Shown in pieces: positions 1 through 11,350 of a stretch of DNA of 64,000 bases. Source of the DNA: Homalodisca vitripennis (lineage: Eukaryota > Arthropoda > Insecta > Hemiptera > Cicadellidae); contig NW_025777522.1 of the NCBI RefSeq assembly GCF_021130785.1, positions 1 through 64,000 on the forward strand, in the 5' to 3' direction. The position numbers and the translations under genes were made by a program. Below the pieces are notes generated by a model, which searched no databases, was not told the origin of the DNA, and was given only the letters and a program-made list of their open reading frames with translations. Each line of letters opens with the position of its first letter. Position 1 is the first letter of the stretch.

Positions 1-3000
1 AAAATTTTCTTTGAGCTAGCCACCAAAAAAGTATGTAATCTATTTTTTGTGATCTTAAAATCTCTATATTTAGTCAATATGTATAATTTTTTTGGAAAGT
101 TATAAATTTTCCCAGGGTAGTTAGAGATAGGAATTACTGAAAAGGGATCCTTTATTTATATACTTCCTCCTTAAAGAAACTGAAATTTCTTTATTTTGTT
201 GTAAACTTAATAAAAAAACAGTATAACTACGTTTTTTCGTGACAAGTTTGACCAGATTCAGTTGAGGTCAGTAAAGTGCTGCACTCTACCGGATTACTGT
301 TCTACCACCAGAGGGACTCTTTATAAATCGCTTATAATATAATGAAAAGCTTTCGATTACATATTATATTCTCTCTTTCACTAAACTTTTTCTTTAAGCA
401 TTTAATCTATACATTATCTAGTGTAATGAGTACTTTCTAGTGTATACGTAATATTAAAAGTGACTTGTTCTTATCAAAGGATACTTGATTTCAGAAAACT
501 TACAATAGTGTGGAACTTAAAAAATGAAAAATAAATTATGATTAATTTATTTTAGATAAAACATTCTTTATTAATTTTTTGTGTAATTTAGAGAATTCCT
601 TACTATTTAGAAAATTTAAATAATACAAAAAAAATAGAGAAAATTGAGCCATGTTCTTTGGGTACCAGTGTTTATTTAAAAACACACTTTTATTACAAAC
701 CTGGATGATTACGTATATAATCATTAACTATGACTTTTTCGGTAACATATCCGGTAGTAGTAGATTGATATACTTGTTTCAAACCACAAGGAGAGCAATA
801 ACATTTTGACTGTTAGTGTTAACATAAATTCCATATAAATCTTTCTTTGAAAACAAACTGGTCCTCTTAATTGGATATGCTTGTGTATTGTAGAAATATT
901 AATGTAATCATTCCATCGACTTTGTGCCATGATCTATACTGTTGGAACTAGAACTGTCCACAGAACTCAGAACAATAAAGGCAGGAACTTCCTAAGTTCC
1001 GGTGCCTTTCTAAGCCCCTGATACTGGTTTAATTTGCATGGATATTGCTGTTGGTCCTTAATATTAGCTTTTGTTGTCCATCAGGTCTGCAATATTTACT
1101 GAGAAGTGTATGCAATATAATTTAACTGTAATAAATTCTAAGAGAAAGTTTGTAAAAGTGTTATAATTTTGAAAATGGTTTCCATTAAATAACTTTTTAC
1201 AATCGTTATCTTTTTTCGTGTGATTTCTTTGTATTATTCTTCATTGTTCCTTATTTTAAAAATCATTGTTACTATGATTATTAACAATGTTCTATCTGTA
1301 CATGTTTAAACCGCTTTGGAACAGAAAATTACTTGATTAAAGTGGTAGCCCTATTCAGTTATTCTATATTGAATTAAAGAATATAATCTGTGCTAATTGA
1401 ATACGATTATGTGTAATTAAAAAAAAACTATTTTTTATTCAATAAATATTCACATACAGAGTATACGTGTCTTTTTAATATATAAGTATAAGCATAAAAT
1501 TATAAAATAATCCCAAAAATTTGTGTAAAATAAAGTTGTAATTACACATTCCTTAAGAAGACTTGCAGAAACCTTGTCCCCATGAAAGGGAACGCACATC
1601 TATAAATATATCGATAATACAAAACATATGTATTATCATGTAATTTAAATAATTTCATTGGTAATATTTATTAGCTTCAATATTGTATTTATAGTTGCCT
1701 ATTCTTTTAGTTGACAAAATATTAAGAATGTACTGCCATTCATCACCTCAACAGTTTACTAACTCAAGCTTTAAGAAAATGTGAATGTACATAAGTAATG
1801 GGCAGCTCCTTCTATTGCACGTAGAAGTAATATTTGAGTGGGGACAGAACAAAGTGCACTCTAGCGGATTGCTTGCTGTTAAATGGCTCTCTAGGGATGA
1901 CTTTCTATTGCTGATGATACTACCTATCTTCAAACTGATGTGAACACCATTATAATTCATATTCACTGATGATTTAAAATATTTTTTTAATCATTCACAT
2001 TTAATGGATAAAATGGTAAGACCGGATTAATTGGCAACTCAATGTATACAAATTTGAATAATGATTATGTGTTCAATCAACAGCTTCATAATACTTCGAA
2101 ATTGCAAACAGTCGAAACAATAGTTTCCAATTTGTGTTCAAATATGAGCCCATGTATTAATTATTATATTAACTATTCAAAAAACGTCTACATACAAAAA
2201 ACTCGTGTCGAAATCGCAAAAGAAAAATGTTTAACCTTTAAATAGTAAGTACTTTATAAAAATTAGAACTGTAAAAATATTTGGATTTTATTATAGAAGT
2301 ATAAGTTTGCTGAGAAAATTGTTTTTGATTTAATACACCTTGGTTTAACTGTACACTAACTAATAGAGGTTTTAAATATGTATTTTGTAGCATAGGTTTT
2401 AAATGTGAGTCATTTTATAACAGTAAAGACATTCGTTTTCACTGTGTGCCTTCCATTTTCTAAGAATTAAAATTGGAAAAATCCCAAAAATTATATGGTT
2501 CAAAGAACAATAAATTATTAACAGGTTATTTTTATATAATCATCCAACTACAATAATTATAATCTGGCCAATTTTAAAATTTATTAGTGGTGTTAATTAT
2601 AAATCGCCTTCACTGGATTGTTTTATTTCTCCTTATTATTGTAAATGTCTTTTATCACACAATACTCTTTGATAATACTAATTTAATATAATTTGTTTAA
2701 CAAGCTTTTTAAGTAAGTAGCTATATGAGATAGCTCTTATTTTGTTCCCATCTTCACAGGCAGGTATATAAAATGATGGAAAATGTTATTTAAAGACTTT
2801 CTGGTCATTGCCTAAGTGTTAAAAAACCCTTAACACTACATATCCTCATTTTATGAACTGTAATACATTTTTTGCAACATCCAAAAAATAGTCGTCACAT
2901 ATGCATTGGAACATAAATATAATTATTTATTTATAACCTAATAAGCTTAAACAATCTAACCTGAAAGACTCTATAACTAAGGAAAGTCTGCAGAAGCAGG

Positions 3001-3940
3001 GTTTGATCCAAACGATGCGATATTTCGGATAAGATTTACGTCAATAATAATATGAGTAAACTGATTGAACAGTTAGAAGACAAATCTTTGTAAGACACTA
3101 CTAGATTAGAGAACTGTTTCATTACTTTCCTTACAATATACAATGTTGTATGTTATTGTGGTTTATATTTCCATTTTAATATCCCCCAATAGATTTTTTA
3201 TTAACGTCAACTTTTGTCAGTTCAAATCAGAGGTTTATATAAGGGTTTTTTACATTTTGGTAATGCTATAATTGTACTTTGAAAGCATGTGGGAAACGTA
3301 CATCCATAGGGCAATAAAAGGTCAAGGAGCGTCAGTAACCTTTCACAAAGCCTTGATAGTCACTGGACGGAGACAGAAACGAACTGACATGAAAATGGTT
3401 GCGAGAGTCCCGCACCTAGCGGCTTACGGCAGAACGAAAAGTGTGGCGTTCCATAACTAGAAACGAGAATTTTCCCCCGTGCAAAACATACATCCATAGC
3501 TTGCCAAAAGAAAATACTTGAAGTAATCCACTTCAAAAAATATGAAATTTGATTACATATTTTTCTAATTCCCAACTATAGTGGAGTGGAACTGTAAGGG
3601 TCGTTCTGAATTAATATCCAATTCTCCCACTTATATGGGTAAGTTTGAGAACTACTCCGTATTGTTACAGCCATACTATATATGTTTCTTCTCTTTAATG
3701 CCATCGTTATTGAATTCGTTTATTTTCTTAACAATAAAAATATTCAACTAACATCTACTGTATAAGTTTAAATATGTATGACGAGAATAAAAACATTTGC
3801 AAACTTGTCTGTTGCTATGGAAAAAGCAAATTTTAATGTATGTTATGGAATAGACACTCTGGAACACCACAATCTTGCTATATATAGTCTATATAGAGAA
3901 TTTGTTCATGGCCAGCGAATTCACCGGACTTAAATCCTTT
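1..3940. other. AT-rich non-coding stretch
   Basis: No coding region is recognised. Short ORFs of 60-72 codons on both strands have low-complexity or chance composition. A locally GC-richer patch lies at about 3,270-3,500, where the phrase TACATCCATAG occurs twice (about 3,298 and 3,488); no terminal repeats or protein motif could be attached to it. Confidence 0.6.
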
Positions 3941-4430
3941 GGACTGTGTAGTGTAATACGCGAGGAGTCAATTTCATAAAGTTTTTACACCTTTAGGTAA
4001 CTTTGCTTATTATGGTTGTTTTCAAAATTAAATTCTCTATAATCTGTATTAGGAAAAACAATTTGTTTATTGGTCATTTAACAATGTTATTGGACATTAA
4101 ACATTTAAGACGGTATTTTTATTATTAGATTTTTGGCAAATTTCATACTTTTCTCAAAAAACTGTTCACTCTACAACATCTAGAGTGGTTTTATTTGATT
4201 TTTCAAGTGATTTTCCTTATAAATCCACCTTATTTTAGTTAAAAAGTAAAAACAAAACATTTCAGAATCACTTAATTTCACCAAGTGAACTGAAAACAAA
4301 GCAAAATCTTTCACCAGCCATTATTCACTAATGGAGCGTTTCCGGACCTACCTTTATATAACATTTTTTTCTTATTTTTAGCTCTAGAATCACGTTTTAA
4401 AATAGTTTACAATATTTCTGACTCACCCTG
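3906..4430 (+). mobile_element. mariner-type 3' end remnant (copy 1)
   Basis: At about 3,914-3,950 the plus strand reads WPANSPDLNPLD, the motif around the third catalytic Asp of Tc1/mariner (IS630 superfamily) transposases, followed at once by a stop. The next 485 bp, from 3,945 to 4,430, are non-coding and end in GACTCACCCTG followed by TA, which looks like an inverted terminal repeat with its TA target site. The same non-coding block occurs at 46,311-46,801 with many scattered substitutions. No matching left terminal repeat (CAGGGTGAGTC) was found upstream, so this is a 5'-truncated copy. The element is dead: only about a dozen recognisable transposase residues remain. Confidence 0.6.
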
Positions 4431-7371
4431 TATAATAGAGTTAAACATTGATAGTAATAATGCAATTAATAATATGATTTTTTTACAACAAAATAATGCC
4501 ATTATAATGTTTCTTTTATGTGTGAAATCGTACTGATATTTTAAAATTATTTTTGAAATAGAACATATTAGGATAAGACGGCCAGATTCAAACATACATT
4601 ATATACTGTGCACAGAATAGCCTCAGACTAGAGATTTACTATATTAGACTCGAGACAAGACAGTTCCTACCCCAAGAACAACAAAGCTCTCGCTATTGTT
4701 TCTGTTATCACCCCAAATTTGCATCGAAATTAATCGTGTGGTTACCACCTCGTTAAGGACTCTAGGGGTAGGCAAGCTGGTGACTTCAAAACCATATTAT
4801 CAAGTATTATCTGGTGTTGTATGATATACGTGCCAACCGACTTCCTCGTATTAACATAAATAGTCGCTCAATTTCTAAATGGTGTTGAGGGATGTGCCTC
4901 GAAAATTGGGAAAGGTTATTTATTTAAAAACTTGGTAACAGAGCAGTACGGTTAATTACACCAAGCCATAACTCTGCCCATAGAAATCTTTTGCTATGTC
5001 TCAGTCAGATGGTACAAACGGTACCAAGAACTATACTTTGTAACATTAATGCCGTTGTATAAATCTAATTTTCAATCATTCAAAACATCAAATCTCAAAT
5101 CCTTTAGGATTCCACAAAGGGGTTTAATTATGTTTTGTTTTATTGATACGTTTTGTTCACTTCGTCAAAGAAACCCATTATCCATGTATAGCTATAGCCC
5201 AATAAAGTTTTTAGGGAATCCCTGCCTAATGTTTCTACCCAATTCACAAATCTCCATGACCTTCCGCCGTCTTTCACTCTGCCAGCATATGTTTTTCCCT
5301 TGGTTACGCTTTCTTTCTTTCTATTCAGTTCACTATAGATTCCGAGTCCACTAAAATACTTAAAGGGGCAGAAAGACTAACTGTCAAGAACTCTGCTTTA
5401 TTTATGAGTCAATATTCGATATCCTCCAAAGTTACTATATTTTCTCCCCTAAACGCACTGTTCTGTATTTATAAAGGGGCAGATAATCTAATGTATTTTG
5501 TTCACTGGGTTTTCAAGTAAAACATCAGTTTTCACAGGATAAATGTGATATAAAACCACAAGATGGATGACCCAACGGTGGCAGTTCAGTTACGAACTAT
5601 AATCTTCAACCTTCATACACCAAACTATAACTCTTGTACTTTATGTCAACACAGCGTATTCGTCATCATTTTCCAGACAGCAAATAATGGTTATGGCACA
5701 TTATGTGCCGTTTGATGTTGATTTTCATTTTGGTATTCAAAACGACTGGTCTTCAATATTTATTTTCTGTCACGTGTTTCAGTCATAAGCAATTTATTGT
5801 ACAATTTATGATTGCGCCTTTTAAATCAATATATTTACAACTGACTGCTACGAAGTTTCAGTGGAATAGCGTTTTACGAAGTCATTCCGACTGAATGATG
5901 ACAAAATCACATCTTTGAATCTATGTGTTCGTCTGTTTGCATGATAAGTTTCGAACAAGTTAACTTAGAGGGTTGAATTTTGATGTAAAACTCTATCTTT
6001 ACTACTTCTATATTTAAATTGAAAACTGTAAAAAACGGTCCATTGTAAGCCGTTTCCTGTGTCAGGAGTTTGTCCATTTGAGAGGGAGGGGCGAACTCGA
6101 AGCTTCTCTCTCTAACCTGGAGTCTGGACTTTTAGACTTTTTATTTAAGGATAAAAAACATAAGGGCAAATTAATAACTATTATATGAAAATGAATAATA
6201 TTGGATTCTTCTGTCAGTATCGTGGATTATCGTTACTTCGCTATAATGGCTTGTATTCTCTCATTTGCTACGGTTCAAACCTTTATTTATCTATTTAGTG
6301 ACTAGTAGATACATTCATTTTTCAGTGGATTAAAAAACATGTGAAATAAAGAAATTCAAGTCCATGTTGTTAAATTCATCCGTTATAATCTGAGTTGAAA
6401 TTACAATAATCTATAGTTGTTCGATAAATACTCCTTAAAATGACTCTTTTGAAATTCGTTCAATTGATTAAAGAAGCGAAGATAAATACATGATTATGTC
6501 ACTTTTGAACATCTTGAGGTAATAATAGGTGTAATGGTATGCTTAAAGGCAGCATTTAATATTATTAACTATCATAATATGTGTTTAATATCATTGTGTT
6601 TCATAATTTTGTATTTGACTACGTAGTCCGGTTAGCTTACTAGTAATATTAAAATTTATTTTATATTTTCCAACTTAATTAAAGATATTTGTTTTATTAA
6701 ATGTAGAAAATATATAGCAAATAGTTTACAGTACTTCATAATAAACATATATTATGAGCTCGACGGAACTTTCATAAAATGATGTTGGTTTAAAAACTCT
6801 TACTGTCGATGCTCTCAACTGTGGACATAAAAATACGATCCTAATTCCGTTCTCTTATATCACATAGTGACGTTTTTTGTATAAAAATCTAAATATCGTA
6901 TGAAATAATAGTATTTTTATTAATTAATTTAATTCTGTTTTCTAGGTTGTTTCATTCTACAAATAACTTCTTTCTTTCACATCTAAAAAAATATAACAAA
7001 CATATTTTTCTTAGAACTTTTCTATTTAATTTGCACCACTCATAAATATTGACTTTAAAACTATTTTTTATTTCAAATTGATAAAAACTTAATTAAAATT
7101 TTTTCATATAAAAACAAAACAAAATATTTATTTCACTCCACATGAAATAAGAGGAATTTCCACAATATTGTAATCGCCGAAATAAACACAGCTGAATATA
7201 AAAATATGAAATTTGTACAGTGTGTTCAAGAGCTATAGATTCACAAGCATTTTTTATTAATAATTTTCAAAAATTGTATGAGAAATGTGGGAATAGTGTT
7301 CTATTTTTTTAAATATAGGGATATTTGGAAAATCCCATTTGGAAAATCAGAAATGGGTTTTTATTAATTAA
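4431..7371. other. AT-rich non-coding stretch
   Basis: No recognised gene or element. Between 5,140 and 5,376 the minus strand is open for 78 codons without an ATG and has a protein-like composition, but it matches no family I know; the plus strand is open over part of the same bases. A short GC-rich patch lies at 6,050-6,130. The rest is AT-rich without visible structure. Confidence 0.5.
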
Positions 7372-7741
7372 TCTATATAATATAAAAATGAAACTGTTCG
7401 TGTGTAACAGCAATCACTTACAAACGGCTGGACGGATTCGCCTAATTTTTTTTTAAATTTGTTCGTCTTGATCTGTAGAAGGTTATAGGATACTTTTTAT
7501 CCCTTTCCCGATTCAGGATTCCGCCCCACTGGTTACAGAAATACCCGTAAGAAATGCATTGCAGCAAACATATGTTATTAAGTGAAAGAGTCTTTTCAAA
7601 TTTTTAATCAGCTGTTCTTTGTAAACATATATAATGCGACAAAAAAATATATTTATATATAAATTTCTTTACACTTATAGTTTTAAAGCATAGAGTAAGC
7701 TTAAGAGAAACGACAAATTTTGTTTAAACTGTTTTCTGCAA
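7372..7741 (+). mobile_element. Helitron 5' portion (copy A), truncated
   Basis: Begins TCTATATAATATAAAAATGA preceded by A, as expected for a Helitron inserted between A and T. The next 370 bp are nearly identical to the start of the complete element at 8,057 (shared text such as GGCTGGACGGATTCGCC and GACAAATTTTGTTTAAACTG). Identity stops at the phrase CTGCAATCA, where a second Helitron start begins at 7,742. The remainder of copy A does not reappear after that inner element, so copy A has lost its own 3' end. Confidence 0.75.
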
Positions 7742-8042
7742 TCATAATATATAAAAATGAATGTTTGTGTGTTTATCCCTTTATAGACTCAGAAACTATT
7801 GGACCGATCACTATGAAAATTTGTATTTTTTCTATGTAGAAGGTTTATACGCAATGCCCATTGATGTAACTAACCACCAGGCTGTACTGCAAGATATAAA
7901 AGTTATCAAAGCGCCTGCACATTATAAACTGCAATTACAACACAGTAGTTACGTATATTAAAATATCCAAACACTATTTGAAGGCAAAGAAATATACGGG
8001 CAAAGCTTAAGAGACGCGTGCGAAGCCGCGGGAAACAGCTAG
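7742..8042 (+). mobile_element. Short non-autonomous Helitron (copy C), nested in copy A
   Basis: Starts TCATAATATATAAAAATGAA after an A and ends GAAGCCGCGGGAAACAGCTAG before a T. A TC start, a CTAG end and insertion between A and T are the Helitron hallmarks. The 5' text (TATAGACTCAGAAACTATTGGACCGATC) is of a different subfamily from copies A and B. A short self-complementary GC-rich segment precedes the 3' end. It has no terminal inverted repeats and no protein of its own; the 66-codon ORF inside is chance. Confidence 0.7.
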
Positions 8043-8072
8043 TATATATATATATATCTATATATATAAAAA
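8043..8072. repeat. TA-rich microsatellite between Helitron termini
   Basis: About 30 bp of alternating TA/TC-TA between the 3' end of copy C and the 5' end of copy B, overlapping the TA-rich start of copy B. Confidence 0.8.
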
Positions 8073-8838
8073 TGAAACTGTTCGTGTGTAACAGCATCAC
8101 TCACAAACGGCTGGACGGATTCGCCTAATTTTTTTTTAATTTGTTCGTCTTGATCTGTAGAAGGTTATAGGATACTTTTTATCCCTTTCCCGATTCAGGA
8201 TTCCGCCCCACTGGTTACAGAAATACCCGTAAGAAATGCATTGCAGCAAACATATGTTATTAAGTGAAAGAGTCTTTTCAAATTTTTAATCAGCTGTTCT
8301 TTGTAAACATATATAATGCGACAAAAAATATATTTATATATAATTTAATTACTACACTTATAGTTTTAAAGCATAGAGTAAGCTTAAGAGAAACGACAAA
8401 TTTTGTTTAAACTGTTTTCTGCAATCACTGTTTAAACATAGACTTTACTATCCAGATAATACAATTCAAATTTGACGTAAAAATTCACCTTTAACTGCGC
8501 AATATTTATTTAATATAAACCATGCTCATGCTTGATCAGAAGAGCAATGCAGATATCATAATTACTATCTTACGTTGGCTACAAATATAAAGAATGTTAT
8601 AAAATCAACCTTAGTTGTTTTTTTTTTGACAGAAAGTATCAGTATCAGGAATGTGGTACATACCTTCATAATGCGCCCAAGAAGCTCACGAAGAACGACT
8701 ATCAATTATCTCAGCAATGTTTAGAATGTGATAGAAAATGAATAAGTGAATATAGTGTACTGTTTTTCAACGGGAAATTGCGTGCGAAGCCGCGGGAAAC
8801 TTATTGAAATGCGCAGCGAAGCGCGCCGGGTCCGCTAG
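8057..8838 (+). mobile_element. Complete non-autonomous Helitron (copy B)
   Basis: A 782-bp element beginning TCTATATATATAAAAATGAA (preceded by A) and ending GGGTCCGCTAG (followed by T). A small hairpin, GCGC-AGCGAA-GCGC at 8,811-8,824, sits ten bases before the CTAG, matching the 3' structure of rolling-circle transposons. No Rep/helicase is encoded. A short reading frame from 8,671 (MRPRSSRRTTIN, soon stopped) follows a pyrimidine tract and GACAG like a splice acceptor; it may be a relic of an autonomous parent's N-terminus, but that is a guess. Confidence 0.85.
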
Positions 8839-9780
8839 TTAATAATATAAAACAATTGTGTACATGAATAAGTCTAAACATACAAAATTCATATTTATTC
8901 TAGTACATAAATAATGGGACGTACAATGAGATTTTAAAACACGTTGTGTAAAGACTATAAATTAAACAATAAAAACTATTTTCTAAACTCAAAATCGGTT
9001 GTTTACACCTCTTTAGTGGAGTCCGTTATATTTGGTTGTGTTTAATTTCTCTTCTGGCGTATTATCCATTTTCAGAAAATAGAACATTATAAATAACCCA
9101 AAACGGAAAATGAGAGTGCTTATTAAAACGCGTCGCGTCGGAAGGCAAGAGCTGGAAAGGTTAATGGAAACATTTCTAGAGTCGTTTGTCAGTCAGCTGT
9201 ACAATAAAAGTCAGGTGATACAACAGCACGGTGACTATTACACACTCAGAGGCATTGTCATTATTAGGCGCTGCATAAAATACAATATAAAGCCATTCTA
9301 TATTAAATATGCGTTAACAGATAATTTATCAACATTTGTCAACAATTTTCCTAACATTTGGATTTTTTGTTTCAAAATATTCTAAGACAGCATCATAAAA
9401 AAATCAACTTTGTTCATATCGTATAATATTTATATCCTTCAGTGTTAAACGGTATAATCGATTTTTAACCTTGTTTTGGGTTTTTATGAGACAGAAAATA
9501 TTTTGTTGGTTCACGAAATAATTTTAAAATGCTCACGTACTTTGTTCACATTATCTGGGCATTGTTACATGTAATTAACCTTGTGACAAAATAGTTTGAG
9601 CTCTGCCTCTTAATTGGCTCTTGTAGCATGTTTTCATGTTTTTGTGATGTTTTCTTTTCATGGACTCATTTGGAAAATATCGTAGTAAATTTTACCAGTA
9701 TTTGTAACACGCAGTAATTCTTGTACTTAATTATTCTCTGTGCGCCTTAAAATTAAATTGCAAAATATATCGAATACCTT
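8839..9780. other. AT-rich non-coding stretch
   Basis: A 91-codon ORF at 9,110-9,385 (plus) begins with a fairly basic, non-repetitive segment but then decays into low-complexity residues and matches no family I recognise. Nothing else is seen. Confidence 0.5.
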
Positions 9781-10430
9781 TCTGAGCCGGGGCTCAGTTT
9801 GGACATTTTTTTGTCTTTTACCCTCCCACCTCGGCCACTTTTGTCAGTCGGTGGGGGAGTCACTCCGTCAAAGTATTGATTATTTTCTGCCTAGATGGTA
9901 CTGATTGGTCGAGGTCAGGTGGTTGACCTTGACTGATTACGGACCAGCTGTTTACCGGCAGCGGCTACTGTTCGGAGCGGTCGGACACGTTCGGCAGAAG
10001 CGACTTGTTTCTTTTCTCTGGCTGTTCACTGCTCGTCCTGATGCCCATGTCTGGCTAATTCTTCTACTTTCGGCAGGGTCCCCGTGAGTGCCGTCAGCGG
10101 GACTGGTGCGGCGAGTATGCCCAATGAAACAGTAATGAAACTAAAATTGAATGCCCGCGGCCTCCCAGCGCTACTGAACCGTCATCCAACTGGACTGTCT
10201 GTATTCATTTCGTCTGGAACAAGTTTGGATCTAAAATGTTTTTTTTTTTTTTTTACTTCTTCTTGTATTGATCTTGAGAGGATTGGGTTTTAGAGAGCGC
10301 TGCCAGATATTATATCTGGAGGAGGGCCAGTGTTTAAGACTAGTATGTATTTAGTTTAGTGACATGATCTGAAGGGAGGATTTCATATTTAATTCGGATT
10401 CGTGGAGGCAACTAAGCCCCCGCCTCCTTC
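9781..10430. other. GC-richer island, possible retroelement remnant
   Basis: This block is clearly more GC-rich than its surroundings. It has two short overlapping plus-strand ORFs of 60-69 codons without recognisable motifs, a T16 tract, a perfect 8-bp-arm hairpin (CCAGATAT/ATATCTGG at about 10,304-10,320) and then GGAGGAGGGCCAG followed by TGTTTAAG. A purine-rich tract before TG is what precedes a 3' LTR, so an LTR start at about 10,332 is possible. No second LTR, primer site, gag or pol was found; a host promoter or first exon is equally possible. Confidence 0.25.
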
Positions 10431-10589
10431 GAAAATCGGCTTTAAATATATATTTTTATTTTTGGCTACAAACCTGAAACCAAATTACTTTTTAAAAATA
10501 GTGGGCCTAGAAATTCTACAACCTTTTCCCTCCCCTCAGTTCATAATACTTACCAGTAAAAAAATTTACTTCTGCCGTACCTGAAATTG

Positions 10590-10689
10590 TGTTATTTATA
10601 TACCAAATTGCTCTTTATTATGTTATTTTTATACCAAATTGCTATTTATTATGTTATTTATATATCAAATTTCTATTTATTATGTTATT
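10590..10689. repeat. 31-bp minisatellite, 3.2 units
   Basis: Three consecutive 31-bp units begin at 10,590, 10,621 and 10,652, each reading approximately TGTTATTTATATACCAAATT followed by GCTATTTATTA, then a seven-base partial unit. Units differ by one to three substitutions. Confidence 0.9.
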
Positions 10690-10841
10690 GTCAATATTGG
10701 AATTCTATTTAATTTTTTTATTTATTTAGTTTGTAAGGTACTCGGTGCACCGTGGGGCTGCAGTTTAAATATTTATTTTACTTTGTAGGCAAGGGAATTT
10801 ATTTCATTGTATTTTGTGTAAAGATGTTGCCATCTAATTAA

Positions 10842-10845
<4 letters not shown>

Positions 10846-10882
<37 letters not shown>
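10846..10882. repeat. (AT)n microsatellite
   Basis: Uninterrupted alternating AT for about 36 bp. Confidence 0.95.
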
Positions 10883-10884
<2 letters not shown>

Positions 10885-11316
10885 TGTACTGGATATTTTG
10901 TCTCTCTTTAGTGTCTCTTCCCACAAGTGGCATGTGATTGTTTTTTTTATGCGTTGCTCCGAGTTTGGGAGGGGCGCGCTTCCGAGACCTCCTGTTGCGA
11001 TTGAGGAAACTTCCTGTGAAGTTTATTTTCGCTAACTCGGGACATTTCCAACGTTCATTAAGGATAATAATTTGTATAGCGTTTCACGAGTTCTTTAGTG
11101 TTATTCAAAAATATGCGTCACTTGGTAATTGTAACAGTATTGTTCTCGATAATTTCGTACATCAATGAGTTATAGTAATAGTATTCGTCTGTCAGGATTT
11201 TATCAGTAAAGGTTACCTTCAGTAATTTAATTTAATTTTGTGGTATTCTTTTAACGAAAACTCTTAATTAACATAACTTAAGCTGATTATCAATGTACAC
11301 CTTTTCCCACGTCGCC

Positions 11317-11350
11317 TATAAAATAGAGACTACACTCACTGTCCTGTTTG
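11317..11350 (+). promoter_or_regulatory. TATA-box plus initiator-like sequence
   Basis: CCTATAAAATAG is followed about 25-28 bases later by CACTCACTGTCC, close to an arthropod initiator. If the upstream purine tract marks an LTR, this could be its promoter; no downstream coding region supports it. Weak evidence by itself. Confidence 0.2.

Noticed and set aside
9110..9385. 91-codon plus-strand ORF
   Set aside because: First half looks protein-like but matches no family I know, and the second half is low-complexity; insufficient support to call a gene.
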